A stretch of 64,000 nt of DNA from Modestobacter italicus (GCF_000306785.1 NC_017955.1:1736001-1800000), one strand, 5' to 3'; positions 53,688 through 62,023 are shown, counted from the stretch's first letter. A program made the numbers and translations. The notes: a model not told the origin generated them from the letters alone.

Positions 53688-54860
53688 TCAGTACAGGGTG
53701 ATCACGCCGGTCACCAGCAGGGCGATCGTGGCCACCACCAGGACGACGACCAGCACCAGCAGCACCATCGGGACGACGACCCAGCGGCGCTTGAAGCGGA
53801 ACCGGCGCTGCTTGGCCGCCGCCCGCCGCTCCCGCCGGGGCAGCGGGGGCTCGTGCCGGCGCTCGCTGGCCTCCTTCACCTGATCGCGGGCGTCCCGGAC
53901 GGCGGTGCTGAGCACGGCCTTGGACGACGACGCCAGCGAGAGCAGGTCGGCGAGGTCGAAGCGGACGACGTCCCCGCCGGCGGGGCTGCGGATGCCCAGC
54001 CGCGGGCGGGGGCGGCCGGGTGCCGGGTCCTGCGGCCCGGCGGCCACCGCGGCCAGCTGCTCGCGGGCCCCGGCCGCCGTCGTCCGGGCGGCGGGGTCCT
54101 TGGTCAGCAGCCCGCGCAGCACCGGTTCCAGCGGTCCGGCCGCGATCATCGGTGCGGGCTCCTCGCCGACCACGGCCAGCAGGGTGGCCATCGGGGTGTC
54201 CCGGTCGAACGGGCTGCGCCCCTCGACGGCGGCGTACAGCGTCGCGCCCAGCGACCACAGGTCGACCGCGGGGGTGGGCGCCTCGCCGTGGGCGCGCTCG
54301 GGGGCCATGTAGGCGGGGGAGCCGAGCACCGCGCCGTCGGTGGTGAGGGCGGAGTCCTCGGTGGTGGTGGCGATGCCGAAGTCGGTGAGGCAGGCGTGGC
54401 CCGCGTCGTCGACCAGCACGTTGCCGGGCTTGACGTCGCGGTGCAGGACGCCGGCGGCGTGCGCGACCTCGATGGCGGACAGCACGTCGAGGCCGATCCG
54501 GGCGACCGCGGCGGGGGAGAGCGGCCCGTCCTCCTCCAGGACGCGCTGCAGGCTGCGCGACCGGACGTGCTCCATCACCAGCCAGGGGCGGCCGTCCTCC
54601 TCCACGACGTCGTGGATGGCGACGACGTGCGGGTCCTCCAGCCGTGCGGCGGCGCGGGCCTCGCGGAACGTCCGCTCGCGCAGGACCGCCCGCTCGGCGT
54701 CGTCGAGGTAGACCGGGTAGCTGACCTCCTTGAGCGCGACCTCGCGCTGCAGCACGCGGTCGTTGGCGAGCCACACGACGCCCATGCCACCGCGGCCGAG
54801 CTCGCCGGCGATCTCGTACCGCCCGCCGACCACTCGTGCCTCTGCCTGTCGATCGATCAC
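53688..54860 (-). CDS. Membrane-anchored Ser/Thr protein kinase (PknB type)
   Basis: 390 residues. The Hanks kinase domain (about 12-265) has GELGRGGMGVVWLA (glycine loop), VALKEVSY (catalytic Lys), LHRDVKPGNVLV (HRD loop), TDFGIA (DFG) and MAPERAHGE (APE). A basic juxtamembrane stretch (RRERRAAAKQRRFRFKRRW) leads to one membrane helix at the very C-terminus, with only a few residues outside and no PASTA or other sensor domain. Signals therefore probably come from membrane partners or cytoplasmic contacts. Confidence 0.95.
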   Translation of the reverse strand: MIDRQAEARVVGGRYEIAGELGRGGMGVVWLANDRVLQREVALKEVSYPVYLDDAERAVLRERTFREARAAARLEDPHVVAIHDVVEEDGRPWLVMEHVRSRSLQRVLEEDGPLSPAAVARIGLDVLSAIEVAHAAGVLHRDVKPGNVLVDDAGHACLTDFGIATTTEDSALTTDGAVLGSPAYMAPERAHGEAPTPAVDLWSLGATLYAAVEGRSPFDRDTPMATLLAVVGEEPAPMIAAGPLEPVLRGLLTKDPAARTTAAGAREQLAAVAAGPQDPAPGRPRPRLGIRSPAGGDVVRFDLADLLSLASSSKAVLSTAVRDARDQVKEASERRHEPPLPRRERRAAAKQRRFRFKRRWVVVPMVLLVLVVVLVVATIALLVTGVITLY

Positions 54861-54979
54861 GGGAGTGGTCCTTCCCTGGCCCGGCCGCGCGCAAGCACAG
54901 GGCCTGCGGCGGTCTCAGCATGCCCGGTCCCCGCCACCGGGCGGTAGGTTGCCCGGGCGTCCGTCCCGGCAGGAGGCCC

Positions 54980-56011
54980 GTGTTCTTCATCCTCTCCCGG
55001 CTGGCCCGCCTGGTGGGCAGCCGGCTGCACGGCTGGCGGCTGCCGTTGGTGGTCATCGTGCTCGTCTTCCTGACCAGCTGGCTGGCGATGGCGCTGGTGG
55101 AGCCGACCGGCAGCCCGATCGCCGAGCCGGCCAACTACTGGTGGTACTTCGTGGTCACCGCCGCGACGGTGGGCTACGGGGACTTCTTCCCGGTGTCGGC
55201 CGCGGGCCACGTGGTGGGCACCTACGTGATCGTCGGCGGGATCGTGACGCTGACACTGCTGTTCACCCGGCTCGCCGACTACCTCCAGTCGGCCCGCGGG
55301 CGTCGCCGGAGGGGTGTGGGTGCACTGCGACTGACCGACCACGTCGTCGTCCTGGGGTACGTGCCGGGGCGGACCGAGCGGATGCTGACCGAGCTGCACG
55401 CGGAGAACGCCACCCCCATCGCGCTGTGCGCCTGGGACGACGTCCCGGAGAACCCGGTGCCCGAGGACCCGGTCGTCTCCTTCGTCCGCGGCGACCTCGC
55501 CCACGCCGACGTCATGGACCGGGCGTGCGTCGGCCGGGCCCGGACGGTGGTGGTCGACGGTCGGGACGACAACGAGACCCTGGCGATCGCCGTCGCCGTC
55601 GAGCACGCCAACCCGGGCGTGCACACGGTGGCGGCGCTGCGCGACCTGGGCCGGCGGGACAACCTGCGCTACGTGAACCCGGGGATCGCCTGCGTGCAGT
55701 GGCACATGCCCTCCCTGATCACCGAGGAGGCGCTCGACCCGGGCATCACCGAGGTCTACAGCGACCTGATGAGCACCGGGGGCGGCGGCAACACCTACTC
55801 GGTCCGGCTGCCCGCCGGGCACGGGTTCGGCACGTTCGGGGAGTGCCAGCAGCACCTCGGGCGCACGTTCGGGGCCACCGCGCTCGCCGTCCGCACGGCC
55901 GGGGGCCTCCAGGTCAGCCCGGCCTGGGACACCCCCCTCCCCGCGGGGACGACGCTGTACTACGTCGCCCGCACGCGGATCGCCGACGCCGGGCTGGTCG
56001 CGTCCCGCTGA
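54980..56011 (+). CDS. Potassium channel with TrkA-N (RCK) domain
   Basis: 343 residues. Two membrane helices (about 20-43 and 75-100) flank the pore with the selectivity filter TVGYGDF. A cytoplasmic Rossmann domain follows (VVVLGYVPGRTERMLTEL, FVRGDLAHADVMDRA, VVDGRDDNETLAIAVAVEH) and a C-terminal TrkA-C-like part. It should conduct K+ under control of a nucleotide or ion bound to the RCK domain. GTG at 54980 has AGGAGG upstream; TAGGTT upstream of that may be the -10 box. The kinase gene is divergent. Confidence 0.93.
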   Translation: MFFILSRLARLVGSRLHGWRLPLVVIVLVFLTSWLAMALVEPTGSPIAEPANYWWYFVVTAATVGYGDFFPVSAAGHVVGTYVIVGGIVTLTLLFTRLADYLQSARGRRRRGVGALRLTDHVVVLGYVPGRTERMLTELHAENATPIALCAWDDVPENPVPEDPVVSFVRGDLAHADVMDRACVGRARTVVVDGRDDNETLAIAVAVEHANPGVHTVAALRDLGRRDNLRYVNPGIACVQWHMPSLITEEALDPGITEVYSDLMSTGGGGNTYSVRLPAGHGFGTFGECQQHLGRTFGATALAVRTAGGLQVSPAWDTPLPAGTTLYYVARTRIADAGLVASR

Positions 56012-56478
56012 GCCGCCGCGTCCGCGGGAAGCATGGTGCTGAGCATCCGGGCGGTCATCTCCACCACCGGGAGGAAGCGGACCAGGGTGCGCGGCTGGGC
56101 GCGCACCGACAGGCCGCACAGCGTGCCGAACAGGGTCCCCTCGCGGGTGACCAACGGGACGCCGATGTAGGCGGCGACCTTGTGCGGCAGCCCGGTCTCC
56201 AGGTCCCGGTAGGCCGGGGTCGCGGCGGCGACGGTGGCGACCCGTGGACCCTCCCCGCTGACCATGGAGTGGCAGAAGCTGCGGTCCCAGGAGATGGAGC
56301 TCCCCGGCGGCAGGACCTCCGAGGGGTGGGAGTGCAGCACCACCTGCAGCGGCTCGCGGACCTCGGTCACCACCCAGACGTCGAGCCCGACGGTGCGGTG
56401 CAGGAAGGCCAGTGAGGCGCGGGCGGCGGACGGCCAGTCTTCGAAGGGGACGACGTCGTCGACCAGGAGCGTGGCCAT
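55960..56478 (-). CDS. GAF-domain protein
   Basis: 172 residues, a single GAF domain with the LDVWVVTEV start, SWDRSFCHSMVSG (Cys near the ligand pocket), DLETGLPHKVAAYIGVPLVT and GTLFGTLCGLSVRAQ. Such single-domain GAF proteins occur in actinobacteria as sensors or as partners of diguanylate enzymes. No output domain is present. The last 52 bases overlap the end of the convergent K+ channel gene. Confidence 0.85.
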   Translation of the reverse strand: MATLLVDDVVPFEDWPSAARASLAFLHRTVGLDVWVVTEVREPLQVVLHSHPSEVLPPGSSISWDRSFCHSMVSGEGPRVATVAAATPAYRDLETGLPHKVAAYIGVPLVTREGTLFGTLCGLSVRAQPRTLVRFLPVVEMTARMLSTMLPADAAAQRDATSPASAIRVRAT

Positions 56479-56623
56479 GCACTGATCACAGGCGTGTCGT
56501 TCCGCCGCGTCAACGGGGTGGAACGCTTGAGATCCGGTACTCCCGCGTTCCGCCCGGTGCGTAGCCGGTTCCTCACGTGCCGTGGCCTTGCGTGTGACGG
56601 GTGTGAGGGGGCCGGCCGAGGGG

Positions 56624-57004
56624 TCACCTCCGGTCGAAGGGCGTGACGGCGTCCGGCTCGGCGGTGAACGGGTTGGCCCACTCCGAGGTGGCGCCGGTGA
56701 TCGGCTGGGCGTCGGTGACCACGGTGAACGGGGTGCCGGGGTAGATGGCCAGCACCCGGGAGGTGGAGGTCAGCTCCACGGTGTGCTCGAGCAGCTCGCC
56801 GCGGCGCAGCTGCTAGGTCGTCCGGCGGCCGCGCAGCTCCTCGCCGACCTCCGCCCGCCACTGGGCGCCGTCGTGGGTGAAGTCGATGGCCCGCACCCGG
56901 TCGGCGGGGGCGGCCGGCTCGCAGCCGGCGAACTCGGCCAGGGCGTCGTAGAGCCGTTCGGCCTGCTCGTCGTCGCTGGCCCGGGGGACGAAGAAGGCGA
57001 CCAT
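56624..57004 (-). pseudogene. Gene interrupted by one in-frame TAG codon
   Basis: A 127-codon frame starts MVAFFVPRASDDEQAERLYD and reads through DFTHDGAQWRAEVGEEL to a TAG at 56813-56815. It then continues in the same frame for 62 more sense codons with coding character (LRRGELLEHTVELTSTSRVL, AIYPGTPFTVVTDAQP, EWANPFTAEPDAVTPFD) before a TGA at 56624-56626. A single base change (for example CAG or TGG to TAG) would explain the break. I do not recognise the family. It could be a recent pseudogene, a sequencing error or a readthrough gene. Confidence 0.7.
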
Positions 57005-57033
57005 GCCGTGATCGTCGCAGCCGGTGCCGACGG

Positions 57034-57510
57034 TCAGCCCAGCCGGCGGCGGAGCAGCTCGTCCTCCCGGCGCAGCACCACCGCGACGAGCTCGCTGACC
57101 GCGCCCTCGGCCTGCCGCCCGATCAGCGGTGCGTCGACGCGCGCCGTCCCGGTGACGGTCGAGCGGGTGCCGTCGGCGGCCGGGGTCAGCAGCCGCTCGC
57201 CGGTGACCTGGACCGTCCGGCCGAAGACCTCGGCCCGCACGTCCAGCGCGCCGCGGTGCCCGGCGCCGTCCGGCGTCCAGGTGGTGCGCTCGACGACGGC
57301 GACCGACGAGCCGACGAACCGGGCGAAGACCGTGGGGATGCCGGCGGTGGGCGCGGCGAGGCGGACGGTGCTGACCTGCCCGGTCACGGTCACCTCCTCG
57401 GCCTGCCCGCCGAGCGCCGCGGCCCGGTCGCGGAGGAAGGCCTCGTCGGTGAGCAGGGCGAGGACGGCGTCCGGCGGGGCGGGGTAGGACGCGGAGAAGT
57501 CGATGGCCAC
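57034..57510 (-). CDS. DUF2505 family protein
   Basis: 158 residues of the SRPBCC-like helix-grip fold: AIDFSASYPAPPDAVLALLT, DEAFLRDRAAALGGQ, VGSSVAVVERTTWTPDG and APLIGRQAEGAVSELVAVVL. The DUF2505 family is restricted largely to actinobacteria and has no established function, although the fold binds hydrophobic ligands. GTG at 57510 matches the domain start. Confidence 0.88.
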   Translation of the reverse strand: MAIDFSASYPAPPDAVLALLTDEAFLRDRAAALGGQAEEVTVTGQVSTVRLAAPTAGIPTVFARFVGSSVAVVERTTWTPDGAGHRGALDVRAEVFGRTVQVTGERLLTPAADGTRSTVTGTARVDAPLIGRQAEGAVSELVAVVLRREDELLRRRLG

Positions 57511-57543
57511 GCCGTCATCCTCGCTGGCGCGCGTCGCGAGCGC

Positions 57544-57579
57544 GGCGCCGGAGGCGATCCCGGGATCGCCTCCGGCGCC
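57544..57579 (-). terminator. Perfect 36-base palindrome, terminator of the wall-hydrolase-like gene
   Basis: GGCGCCGGAGGCGATCCC followed immediately by its exact reverse complement. It lies 13 bases after the stop of the minus-strand gene at 57593 and upstream of the DUF2505 gene. Confidence 0.75.
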
Positions 57580-57592
57580 GGTCACCCGTGGA

Positions 57593-58219
57593 TCAGGGGT
57601 TGAAGCTGACGTGGACGTGGTCCATGTGGTTGGCGGTGGGCGATCCGCGGTCCTCCATGGCCTTCCAGCCGGAGCCGCCGATCATGAAGATCCGCTGCTT
57701 GTAGATGACGTAGTCGACCTTCATGCGGGCGGCGTTGTCGATCACGTACTGGGCGACGGCGTTGCCCTTGGCCCCGTCGCTGTAGACCATGAAGTCGGCG
57801 GCGAGCTGCTGGGTCGGGGAGTGACCGGGTCGGGTGTAGACGGTGGAGACCCCGAACCCGGCGACGACCTCAGCGACCACCGGGCGGACGTGGGGCGCCC
57901 AGGCGCTGTACGCGGTCGAGGTGCCGGTCGGCTTGCCGGTCAGGTCGCCGGCCGGAGCTGCCGCCGGCGCGGGCGCGGGCGCAGCAGCCGGCGCGGGGGC
58001 GGGAGCCGGTGCGGGAGCGGCACCCCGGTCGCCCCAGTTCCCCTGGCTCTGACCGCCCGAACGGTCCCAGGGGTCGTCGGCCTGGGCGACCGACTGGCCC
58101 GCGAGGCCGAACGCGAGGGAGAACGCGCAGACGGCCGCTCCGCGGAGCACCCGGGGGCGGAGGCCGGTGCGCAGGTCACGGTCGTGCGGCAGGACGGTGT
58201 GCTGGCGGTCCACGTGCAT
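57593..58219 (-). CDS. Secreted cell-wall-associated protein with peptidase-like C-terminal domain
   Basis: 208 residues: a basic N-terminus and signal-peptide-like hydrophobic segment (about 26-46, AAVCAFSLAFGLAGQSVAQA), a Pro/Ala-repeat linker (about 68-95) and a C-terminal domain (GHSPTQQLAADFMVYSDGAK, DNAARMKVDYVIYKQRIFMI, SPTANHMDHVHVSFNP). The domain resembles the C-terminal domain of actinobacterial resuscitation and wall-hydrolase proteins; the HMDHVHVSF His residues could bind zinc as in D-Ala peptidase folds. GAGGAG precedes the ATG at 58219. A c-di-AMP riboswitch in the leader links it to wall and osmotic control. Confidence 0.88.
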   Translation of the reverse strand: MHVDRQHTVLPHDRDLRTGLRPRVLRGAAVCAFSLAFGLAGQSVAQADDPWDRSGGQSQGNWGDRGAAPAPAPAPAPAAAPAPAPAAAPAGDLTGKPTGTSTAYSAWAPHVRPVVAEVVAGFGVSTVYTRPGHSPTQQLAADFMVYSDGAKGNAVAQYVIDNAARMKVDYVIYKQRIFMIGGSGWKAMEDRGSPTANHMDHVHVSFNP

Positions 58220-58514
58220 GGGGAGCAACTCCTCGGGGAGGGCCACGGGCCGTCCGTCATCGGTACGACCTCGGTGTGGCGGGTGCGTCGGTCAGGTGTC
58301 CGGGTGGACGGCCGGTTCAGCAGCCGGGCGTGCGGCACCCACCGGAGAGCCCGCGGACCTGGTCAGGTCCGGGCGGTCCGGCTCGACGCGGGGAGACCCC
58401 GGGACGGGTGCGGTGGCTGCGCCGGCTCAGGTGCGCGGCGAGGCGTCGCGGTGTCGTGCGCGACGGGTGCTCGCGGGCACTGGACAGGCCCGTGAGCGCA
58501 CCATGTGGTGGGCT

Positions 58515-58690
58515 CTCCGTTCTCCCGTGGCCGCCTACCGGGTCAGCTGACGGGTTCGGGCGGGGAGACGCCCTACCCGCCCCTCGAGCTCAGGCTCGAC
58601 GGGCGGGACTCACCCCGGGTTCGGTGGGTCCCCGGCTCCCGCCGCGGTGGCGGACGGGACTCGGCGGCATCCGGTCAGGGTCCCCGGGAG
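58515..58690 (-). ncRNA. Cyclic-di-AMP (ydaO-yuaA) riboswitch
   Basis: On the minus strand the leader contains the class's conserved blocks in order: GACCGGATGCCGCCGAGTCC, GGGAGCCGGGGACCCACCGA, GGGTGAGTC, a variable stem (CCCGCC... hairpin at 58576-58607), GGGTAGGGCG, and the hallmark CCGAACCCGTCAGCTGACCC then GGTAGGCGGCCACGGGAGA. These match my memory of ydaO riboswitches upstream of rpf and wall-hydrolase genes in Streptomyces. Ligand binding should turn down expression of the gene at 57593-58219. Edges are approximate. Confidence 0.88.
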
Positions 58691-58718
58691 GGGAGGTGAC
58701 GACCGACCGGACGCCCAG

Positions 58719-58748
58719 ACCGTAGGGCCCGCTGTACATCCACGACAA
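58719..58748 (-). promoter_or_regulatory. Promoter of the riboswitch transcript
   Basis: On the minus strand TTGTCG (58748-58743) and TACGGT (58724-58719) are separated by 18 bases, a good vegetative promoter, and lie about 30-60 bases before the riboswitch. Confidence 0.5.
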
Positions 58749-58975
58749 CGCGAGGGCGCGGTCGTGGCAGGTCCTGCGCCGTCGCCGCGCCGGGGCGATG
58801 TGGTAACGGACTGGTCACGGGGCCGCGAGCCGTCAACGCGCGGAGGGACGGGAGGTGTCGCCCCGTAGCCGATCCGTCAGGAATCGAGAAGCTCCGGCGC
58901 GATCGCCGGTCCTAGCCTCTCCTCGACCGGCTCCACGTGAGGGCGGAGCCCACGGATGCGAGAGGGGTGCCGAGG
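58749..58975. other. Intergenic gap with no gene seen
   Basis: About 230 bases between the riboswitch promoter and the DUF1801 gene. Reading frames here lack coding character. TAGCCT (58914-58919) may be the -10 box for the plus-strand gene. Between the riboswitch and the ATG at 58219 the leader (58220-58514) also holds no gene. Confidence 0.5.
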
Positions 58976-59422
58976 ATGACCGCACAGACCAGCACGACCG
59001 GGGCAGGAGGCTTCAGCGCCGACGAGCGGGCCGCGATGAAGGCGCGCGCGGAGGAGCTCCGGGCGGAGAAGGGCGGCGCCAAGAAGGCCGACGGGCTGCA
59101 GGCGCTCCTGGACGCCATCGCGAAGATGACCCCGGAGGACCGCGCCCTCGCCGAGCGCGTGCACGTGACCGTCAGCGCCGCCGCCCCGGACCTGCTGCCC
59201 AAGACCTGGTACGGCATGCCGGCCTACACCAACGCCGAGGGCAAGGTCGTCGTCGCGGTGAAGAACGCCGGCAAGTTCGGCCAGCGCTACACGACGATGG
59301 AGTTCCAGGACCCGGCACACCTCGACGACGGCGACATGTGGGCGGTGTCGTTCGCCCTCACCCGGTGGACGCCCGAGGTGGAGGCCAGGGTCGCCGAGCT
59401 GGTGCGCGCCGCGGTGTCGTGA
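58976..59422 (+). CDS. DUF1801-family protein (YdhG-like)
   Basis: 148 residues. The DUF1801 core runs from PEDRALAERVHVTVSAAAPD through KTWYGMPAYTNAEGKVVVAV to FALTRWTPEVEARVAELV. The N-terminal ADERAAMKARAEELRAEKGG is a charged extension common in actinobacterial members. The family fold resembles a small-molecule-binding protein and its function is unknown. Convergent with chrA, ten bases away. Confidence 0.9.
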   Translation: MTAQTSTTGAGGFSADERAAMKARAEELRAEKGGAKKADGLQALLDAIAKMTPEDRALAERVHVTVSAAAPDLLPKTWYGMPAYTNAEGKVVVAVKNAGKFGQRYTTMEFQDPAHLDDGDMWAVSFALTRWTPEVEARVAELVRAAVS

Positions 59423-59432
59423 GGCGGGCCGG

Positions 59433-60806
59433 TCAGCCGACCGGCAGCCCCACGAGGCCGGCGACCAGGCCGAGCAGCGCGGCGACGCCGAGCGTCCGCA
59501 GCACCGACCACCGCAGCCGGAAGAGCAGCACCGCGGCGACCGCGGCGATGACGAGCGGCACCGGCCGCAGGGTGGTCAGGTCGGGCAGCTCGAGCGACAG
59601 CGGACCGCGGTCGACCTCGACGACGCCGGAGAACAGCGTGTGCACCGCGAAGTACACGCCCAGGTTCGCGATGACGCCGACCACGGCGGCGGTGATCCCG
59701 GTGAGCGCCGCCGACAGCGACCGGTTGCCGCGCAGCTGCTCCATGTACGGGGCGCCGAGCAGCACGAACAGGAAGCTCGGCACGAAGGTCACCCAGGTGA
59801 CCAGCAGCGAGGCCAGCACCGCGGCAACCCAGGGGTCCAGGTCGCCGGGTGCCCGGTAGGCGCCGAGGAAGGCGACGAACTGGACCACCATGACCAGCGG
59901 CCCGGGCGTCGTCTCGGCCAGCGCCAGGCCGCGGACCATCTCGCCGGGGGACAGCCAGCCGTAGACGGCCACGGCCTGCTGCGCGACGTAGGCGAGCACG
60001 GCGTAGGCGCCGCCGAAGGTGACCACCGCGGCGCCGGAGAAGAAGAGCGCCTGCTCGGTGAACACGCTGTGCGCACCGGTCAGCACGCCGACGGCCGCGA
60101 TCGGCAGGCCCCAGGCGACCAGCCCGACGAGCAGCACCCGCACGGTGCGGCGCGCGGTGGGGGCCTCGTGGTGCAGCACGTCGTCGGAGATCACCGGCGG
60201 CGGACCGGCGTCCGCGCCGTCGGCGGCCACCTTCTGGGGCAGCGCGGCCGGTCGCCACCGGCCGAGTGCCCAGCCGGCGACCCCGGCGAGAGCGACGACC
60301 ACCGGGAACGGGACGCCGAACACCGCCAGGGCGAGGAACGAGGCCACCGCCAGGACGACGAGCGCCCGGCTGGCCAGCGCGCGCCCGGCCACCCGGATCA
60401 CCGCCTGGACGACGATCGCCAGCACCGCCGCGGCCAGACCGGTGAAGACCGCGGTGATCGCCGTGGTGGTGCCGAAGGCGACGTAGACGGCGGACAGCGC
60501 CAGCAGCGCGACCACGCCGGGGAGCACGAACAGGCCGCCCGCGACGAGCCCGCCGGCGGTGCCGTGCAGCAGCCACCCGACGTAGGTGGCCAGCTGCTGC
60601 GCCTCCGGGCCGGGCAGCAGGGTGCAGTAGTTCAGCGCGTGCAGGAACCGGCGCTGGCCGATCCAGCGCCGCTCGTCGACCAGGGCGCGCTGCATGACCG
60701 CGATCTGGCCGGCCGGGCCGCCGAAGGTCTGCAGCGAGATGCCGAACCAGGTGCGCACCGCGGCGCCGAACGGCACCGTGGTCTGCACCGGCGGCTGGTC
60801 GGTCAC
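59433..60806 (-). CDS. chrA: Chromate transporter ChrA
   Basis: 457 residues with 10-12 membrane helices in two homologous halves. The N-half motif is FGGPAGQIAVMQRALVDERR with CTLLPGPEAQQLATYVGW, and the C-half motif is FGGAYAVLAYVAQQAV with ALAETTPGPLVMVVQFVAF. It exports chromate (CHR family). GTG at 60806 overlaps the stop of the small membrane gene upstream, making it the last gene of the chr operon. Confidence 0.95.
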   Translation of the reverse strand: MTDQPPVQTTVPFGAAVRTWFGISLQTFGGPAGQIAVMQRALVDERRWIGQRRFLHALNYCTLLPGPEAQQLATYVGWLLHGTAGGLVAGGLFVLPGVVALLALSAVYVAFGTTTAITAVFTGLAAAVLAIVVQAVIRVAGRALASRALVVLAVASFLALAVFGVPFPVVVALAGVAGWALGRWRPAALPQKVAADGADAGPPPVISDDVLHHEAPTARRTVRVLLVGLVAWGLPIAAVGVLTGAHSVFTEQALFFSGAAVVTFGGAYAVLAYVAQQAVAVYGWLSPGEMVRGLALAETTPGPLVMVVQFVAFLGAYRAPGDLDPWVAAVLASLLVTWVTFVPSFLFVLLGAPYMEQLRGNRSLSAALTGITAAVVGVIANLGVYFAVHTLFSGVVEVDRGPLSLELPDLTTLRPVPLVIAAVAAVLLFRLRWSVLRTLGVAALLGLVAGLVGLPVG

Positions 60807-61039
60807 GGGTTCCTCGACGGTCGCAGCGCGGGGTCCTGGGGCTCCTCGGGCAGCAGCAGCCCCAGGCACAGCAGCAGGGTGCCGAGGCAGGCGGTGTAGC
60901 CGGCGAACAGCAGCCCCGGGTCCAGCCCGACCGCCGCGGCCAGCCCGAGGCCGAGGACGAGGCCGCCGACGACCTGGCAGAGGGCGCGCGTCCGGCCGCG
61001 GACGACGTGCACGGTGACGGGGGAGCCGGGGGTGCTCAT
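60803..61039 (-). CDS. Small membrane protein of the chr operon
   Basis: 78 residues with two hydrophobic helices (about 23-40 and 44-62). RGRTRALCQVVGGLVLGLG leads the first helix and a Glu/Asp/Pro tail ends the protein. Its start lies 23 bases after the ChrB C-terminal gene and its stop overlaps chrA. It may be an accessory subunit, and the family is not recognised. Confidence 0.75.
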   Translation of the reverse strand: MSTPGSPVTVHVVRGRTRALCQVVGGLVLGLGLAAAVGLDPGLLFAGYTACLGTLLLCLGLLLPEEPQDPALRPSRNP

Positions 61040-61061
61040 GACGGGCCTCCAGGGGGTCGGG

Positions 61062-61493
61062 TCATGCCGGTTCGCGGCCGAGCAGCAGGCGGCGGCGGTG
61101 GAACTCGTAGAGCGCGTCGAAGACCGGGCCGGAGACGGCGAGGGTGCGCTCGTCGCTGCCGGTCATCGACAGCCCGCGCAGGACGACGTCCAGGCCGGGG
61201 GCCTCGGGTGCGTCGAAGCGCGCGTCGTCGAGGTCGGCCTCGTGCACGATCTCGGCGATCTTCCACAGGACCGGGTCGGTGAGCTGGTGCCGGCGCAGGA
61301 TGGTCTCGAAGGTGCAGTCGCCCCCGTGGTGCCCGAGGTCGACCCCGCGCATGTCGAAGGGCGTGGCGTCGGCCGGCACCTCGGCCAGGTCGCCGACGAA
61401 CACGAACTCCGCGTCCGGGTCGACCGCCCGCCGGATGAGCCAGGCGCAGGCGGCGCGGTCGATGTGCACCCCGGCCCGGGTCGCCCACCTCAC
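61062..61493 (-). CDS. ChrB C-terminal domain protein (chromate resistance)
   Basis: 143 residues matching the C-terminal half of ChrB: GVHIDRAACAWLIRRAVDPD, FDMRGVDLGHHGGDCTFETI and VHEADLDDARFDAPEAPGLD. ChrB senses chromate and regulates chrA, or acts as a chromate-responsive enzyme; here the two halves are separate genes. Its start overlaps the stop of the N-terminal gene by four bases. Confidence 0.92.
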   Translation of the reverse strand: MRWATRAGVHIDRAACAWLIRRAVDPDAEFVFVGDLAEVPADATPFDMRGVDLGHHGGDCTFETILRRHQLTDPVLWKIAEIVHEADLDDARFDAPEAPGLDVVLRGLSMTGSDERTLAVSGPVFDALYEFHRRRLLLGREPA

Positions 61494-62023
61494 GGCGTTC
61501 CCCCGGCGACCGGCGCCTCGTCGGCGGCAGCGGCCGCGGCCAGCTCGCGGAGGGCGGCCGCGGCGAGCTCGCGCTCCGGCGGGGGGAAGAAGTCGCGGCG
61601 GTCGATGGCCCGCCAGTCGCCGCGCAACCGGCGCAGCGCCCGGGTGCGCTGCTGCCGGTCCGCCGTCATCGCCAGCCGGCAGGCGCCGGTCAGCTCGCGG
61701 TACTCCTCCGCCCGGGTGGCCGCCATCCCGGCCGCCAGCTCCCGCTCCTGGGCGAGGGTCGCCGGGCGGGCCAGCCAGAGGTCGGCGGTGCCCGCCGAGG
61801 CCAGGACGTCATCGGCGAGCCACTCCAGCTGCTCGCGGGTGCGGGCGTCGGCGGGCAGGGCCACCAGCCCGTCGGAGAGCTGGGCGACGCCCAGGCGCCT
61901 CAGCCGCCGCCACAGCGTCGTCCGCGGACCCGAGGGCTCGCGGGGCAGCCGGTAGGACAGCAGCACCCACTCGCCCGGGGAGGCCTCCGTCGTCGGCACG
62001 GGGCGATGCAACCACGGTTGCAC
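61490..62023 (-). CDS. ChrB N-terminal domain protein (chromate resistance)
   Basis: 177 residues matching the N-terminal half of ChrB: EWVLLSYRLPREPSGPRTTL, WRRLRRLGVAQLSDGLVALP and CRLAMTADRQQRTRALRRLR, a likely DNA- or metal-responsive regulatory domain. First gene of the operon chrB-N, chrB-C, small membrane protein, chrA. ATG at 62023 is the first start in frame. TAXXXT-like promoter signs were not clear. Confidence 0.9.
   Translation of the reverse strand: MQPWLHRPVPTTEASPGEWVLLSYRLPREPSGPRTTLWRRLRRLGVAQLSDGLVALPADARTREQLEWLADDVLASAGTADLWLARPATLAQERELAAGMAATRAEEYRELTGACRLAMTADRQQRTRALRRLRGDWRAIDRRDFFPPPERELAAAALRELAAAAAADEAPVAGGTP

Noticed and set aside
57950-58020. Short Ala-Pro coding repeats as a tandem DNA repeat array
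   Set aside because: They encode the Pro/Ala linker of the secreted protein and are irregular at DNA level.
58576-58607. Strong hairpin CCCGCC... GGGCGGG read as a terminator
   Set aside because: It is better explained as the variable stem inside the c-di-AMP riboswitch, and no gene ends there.
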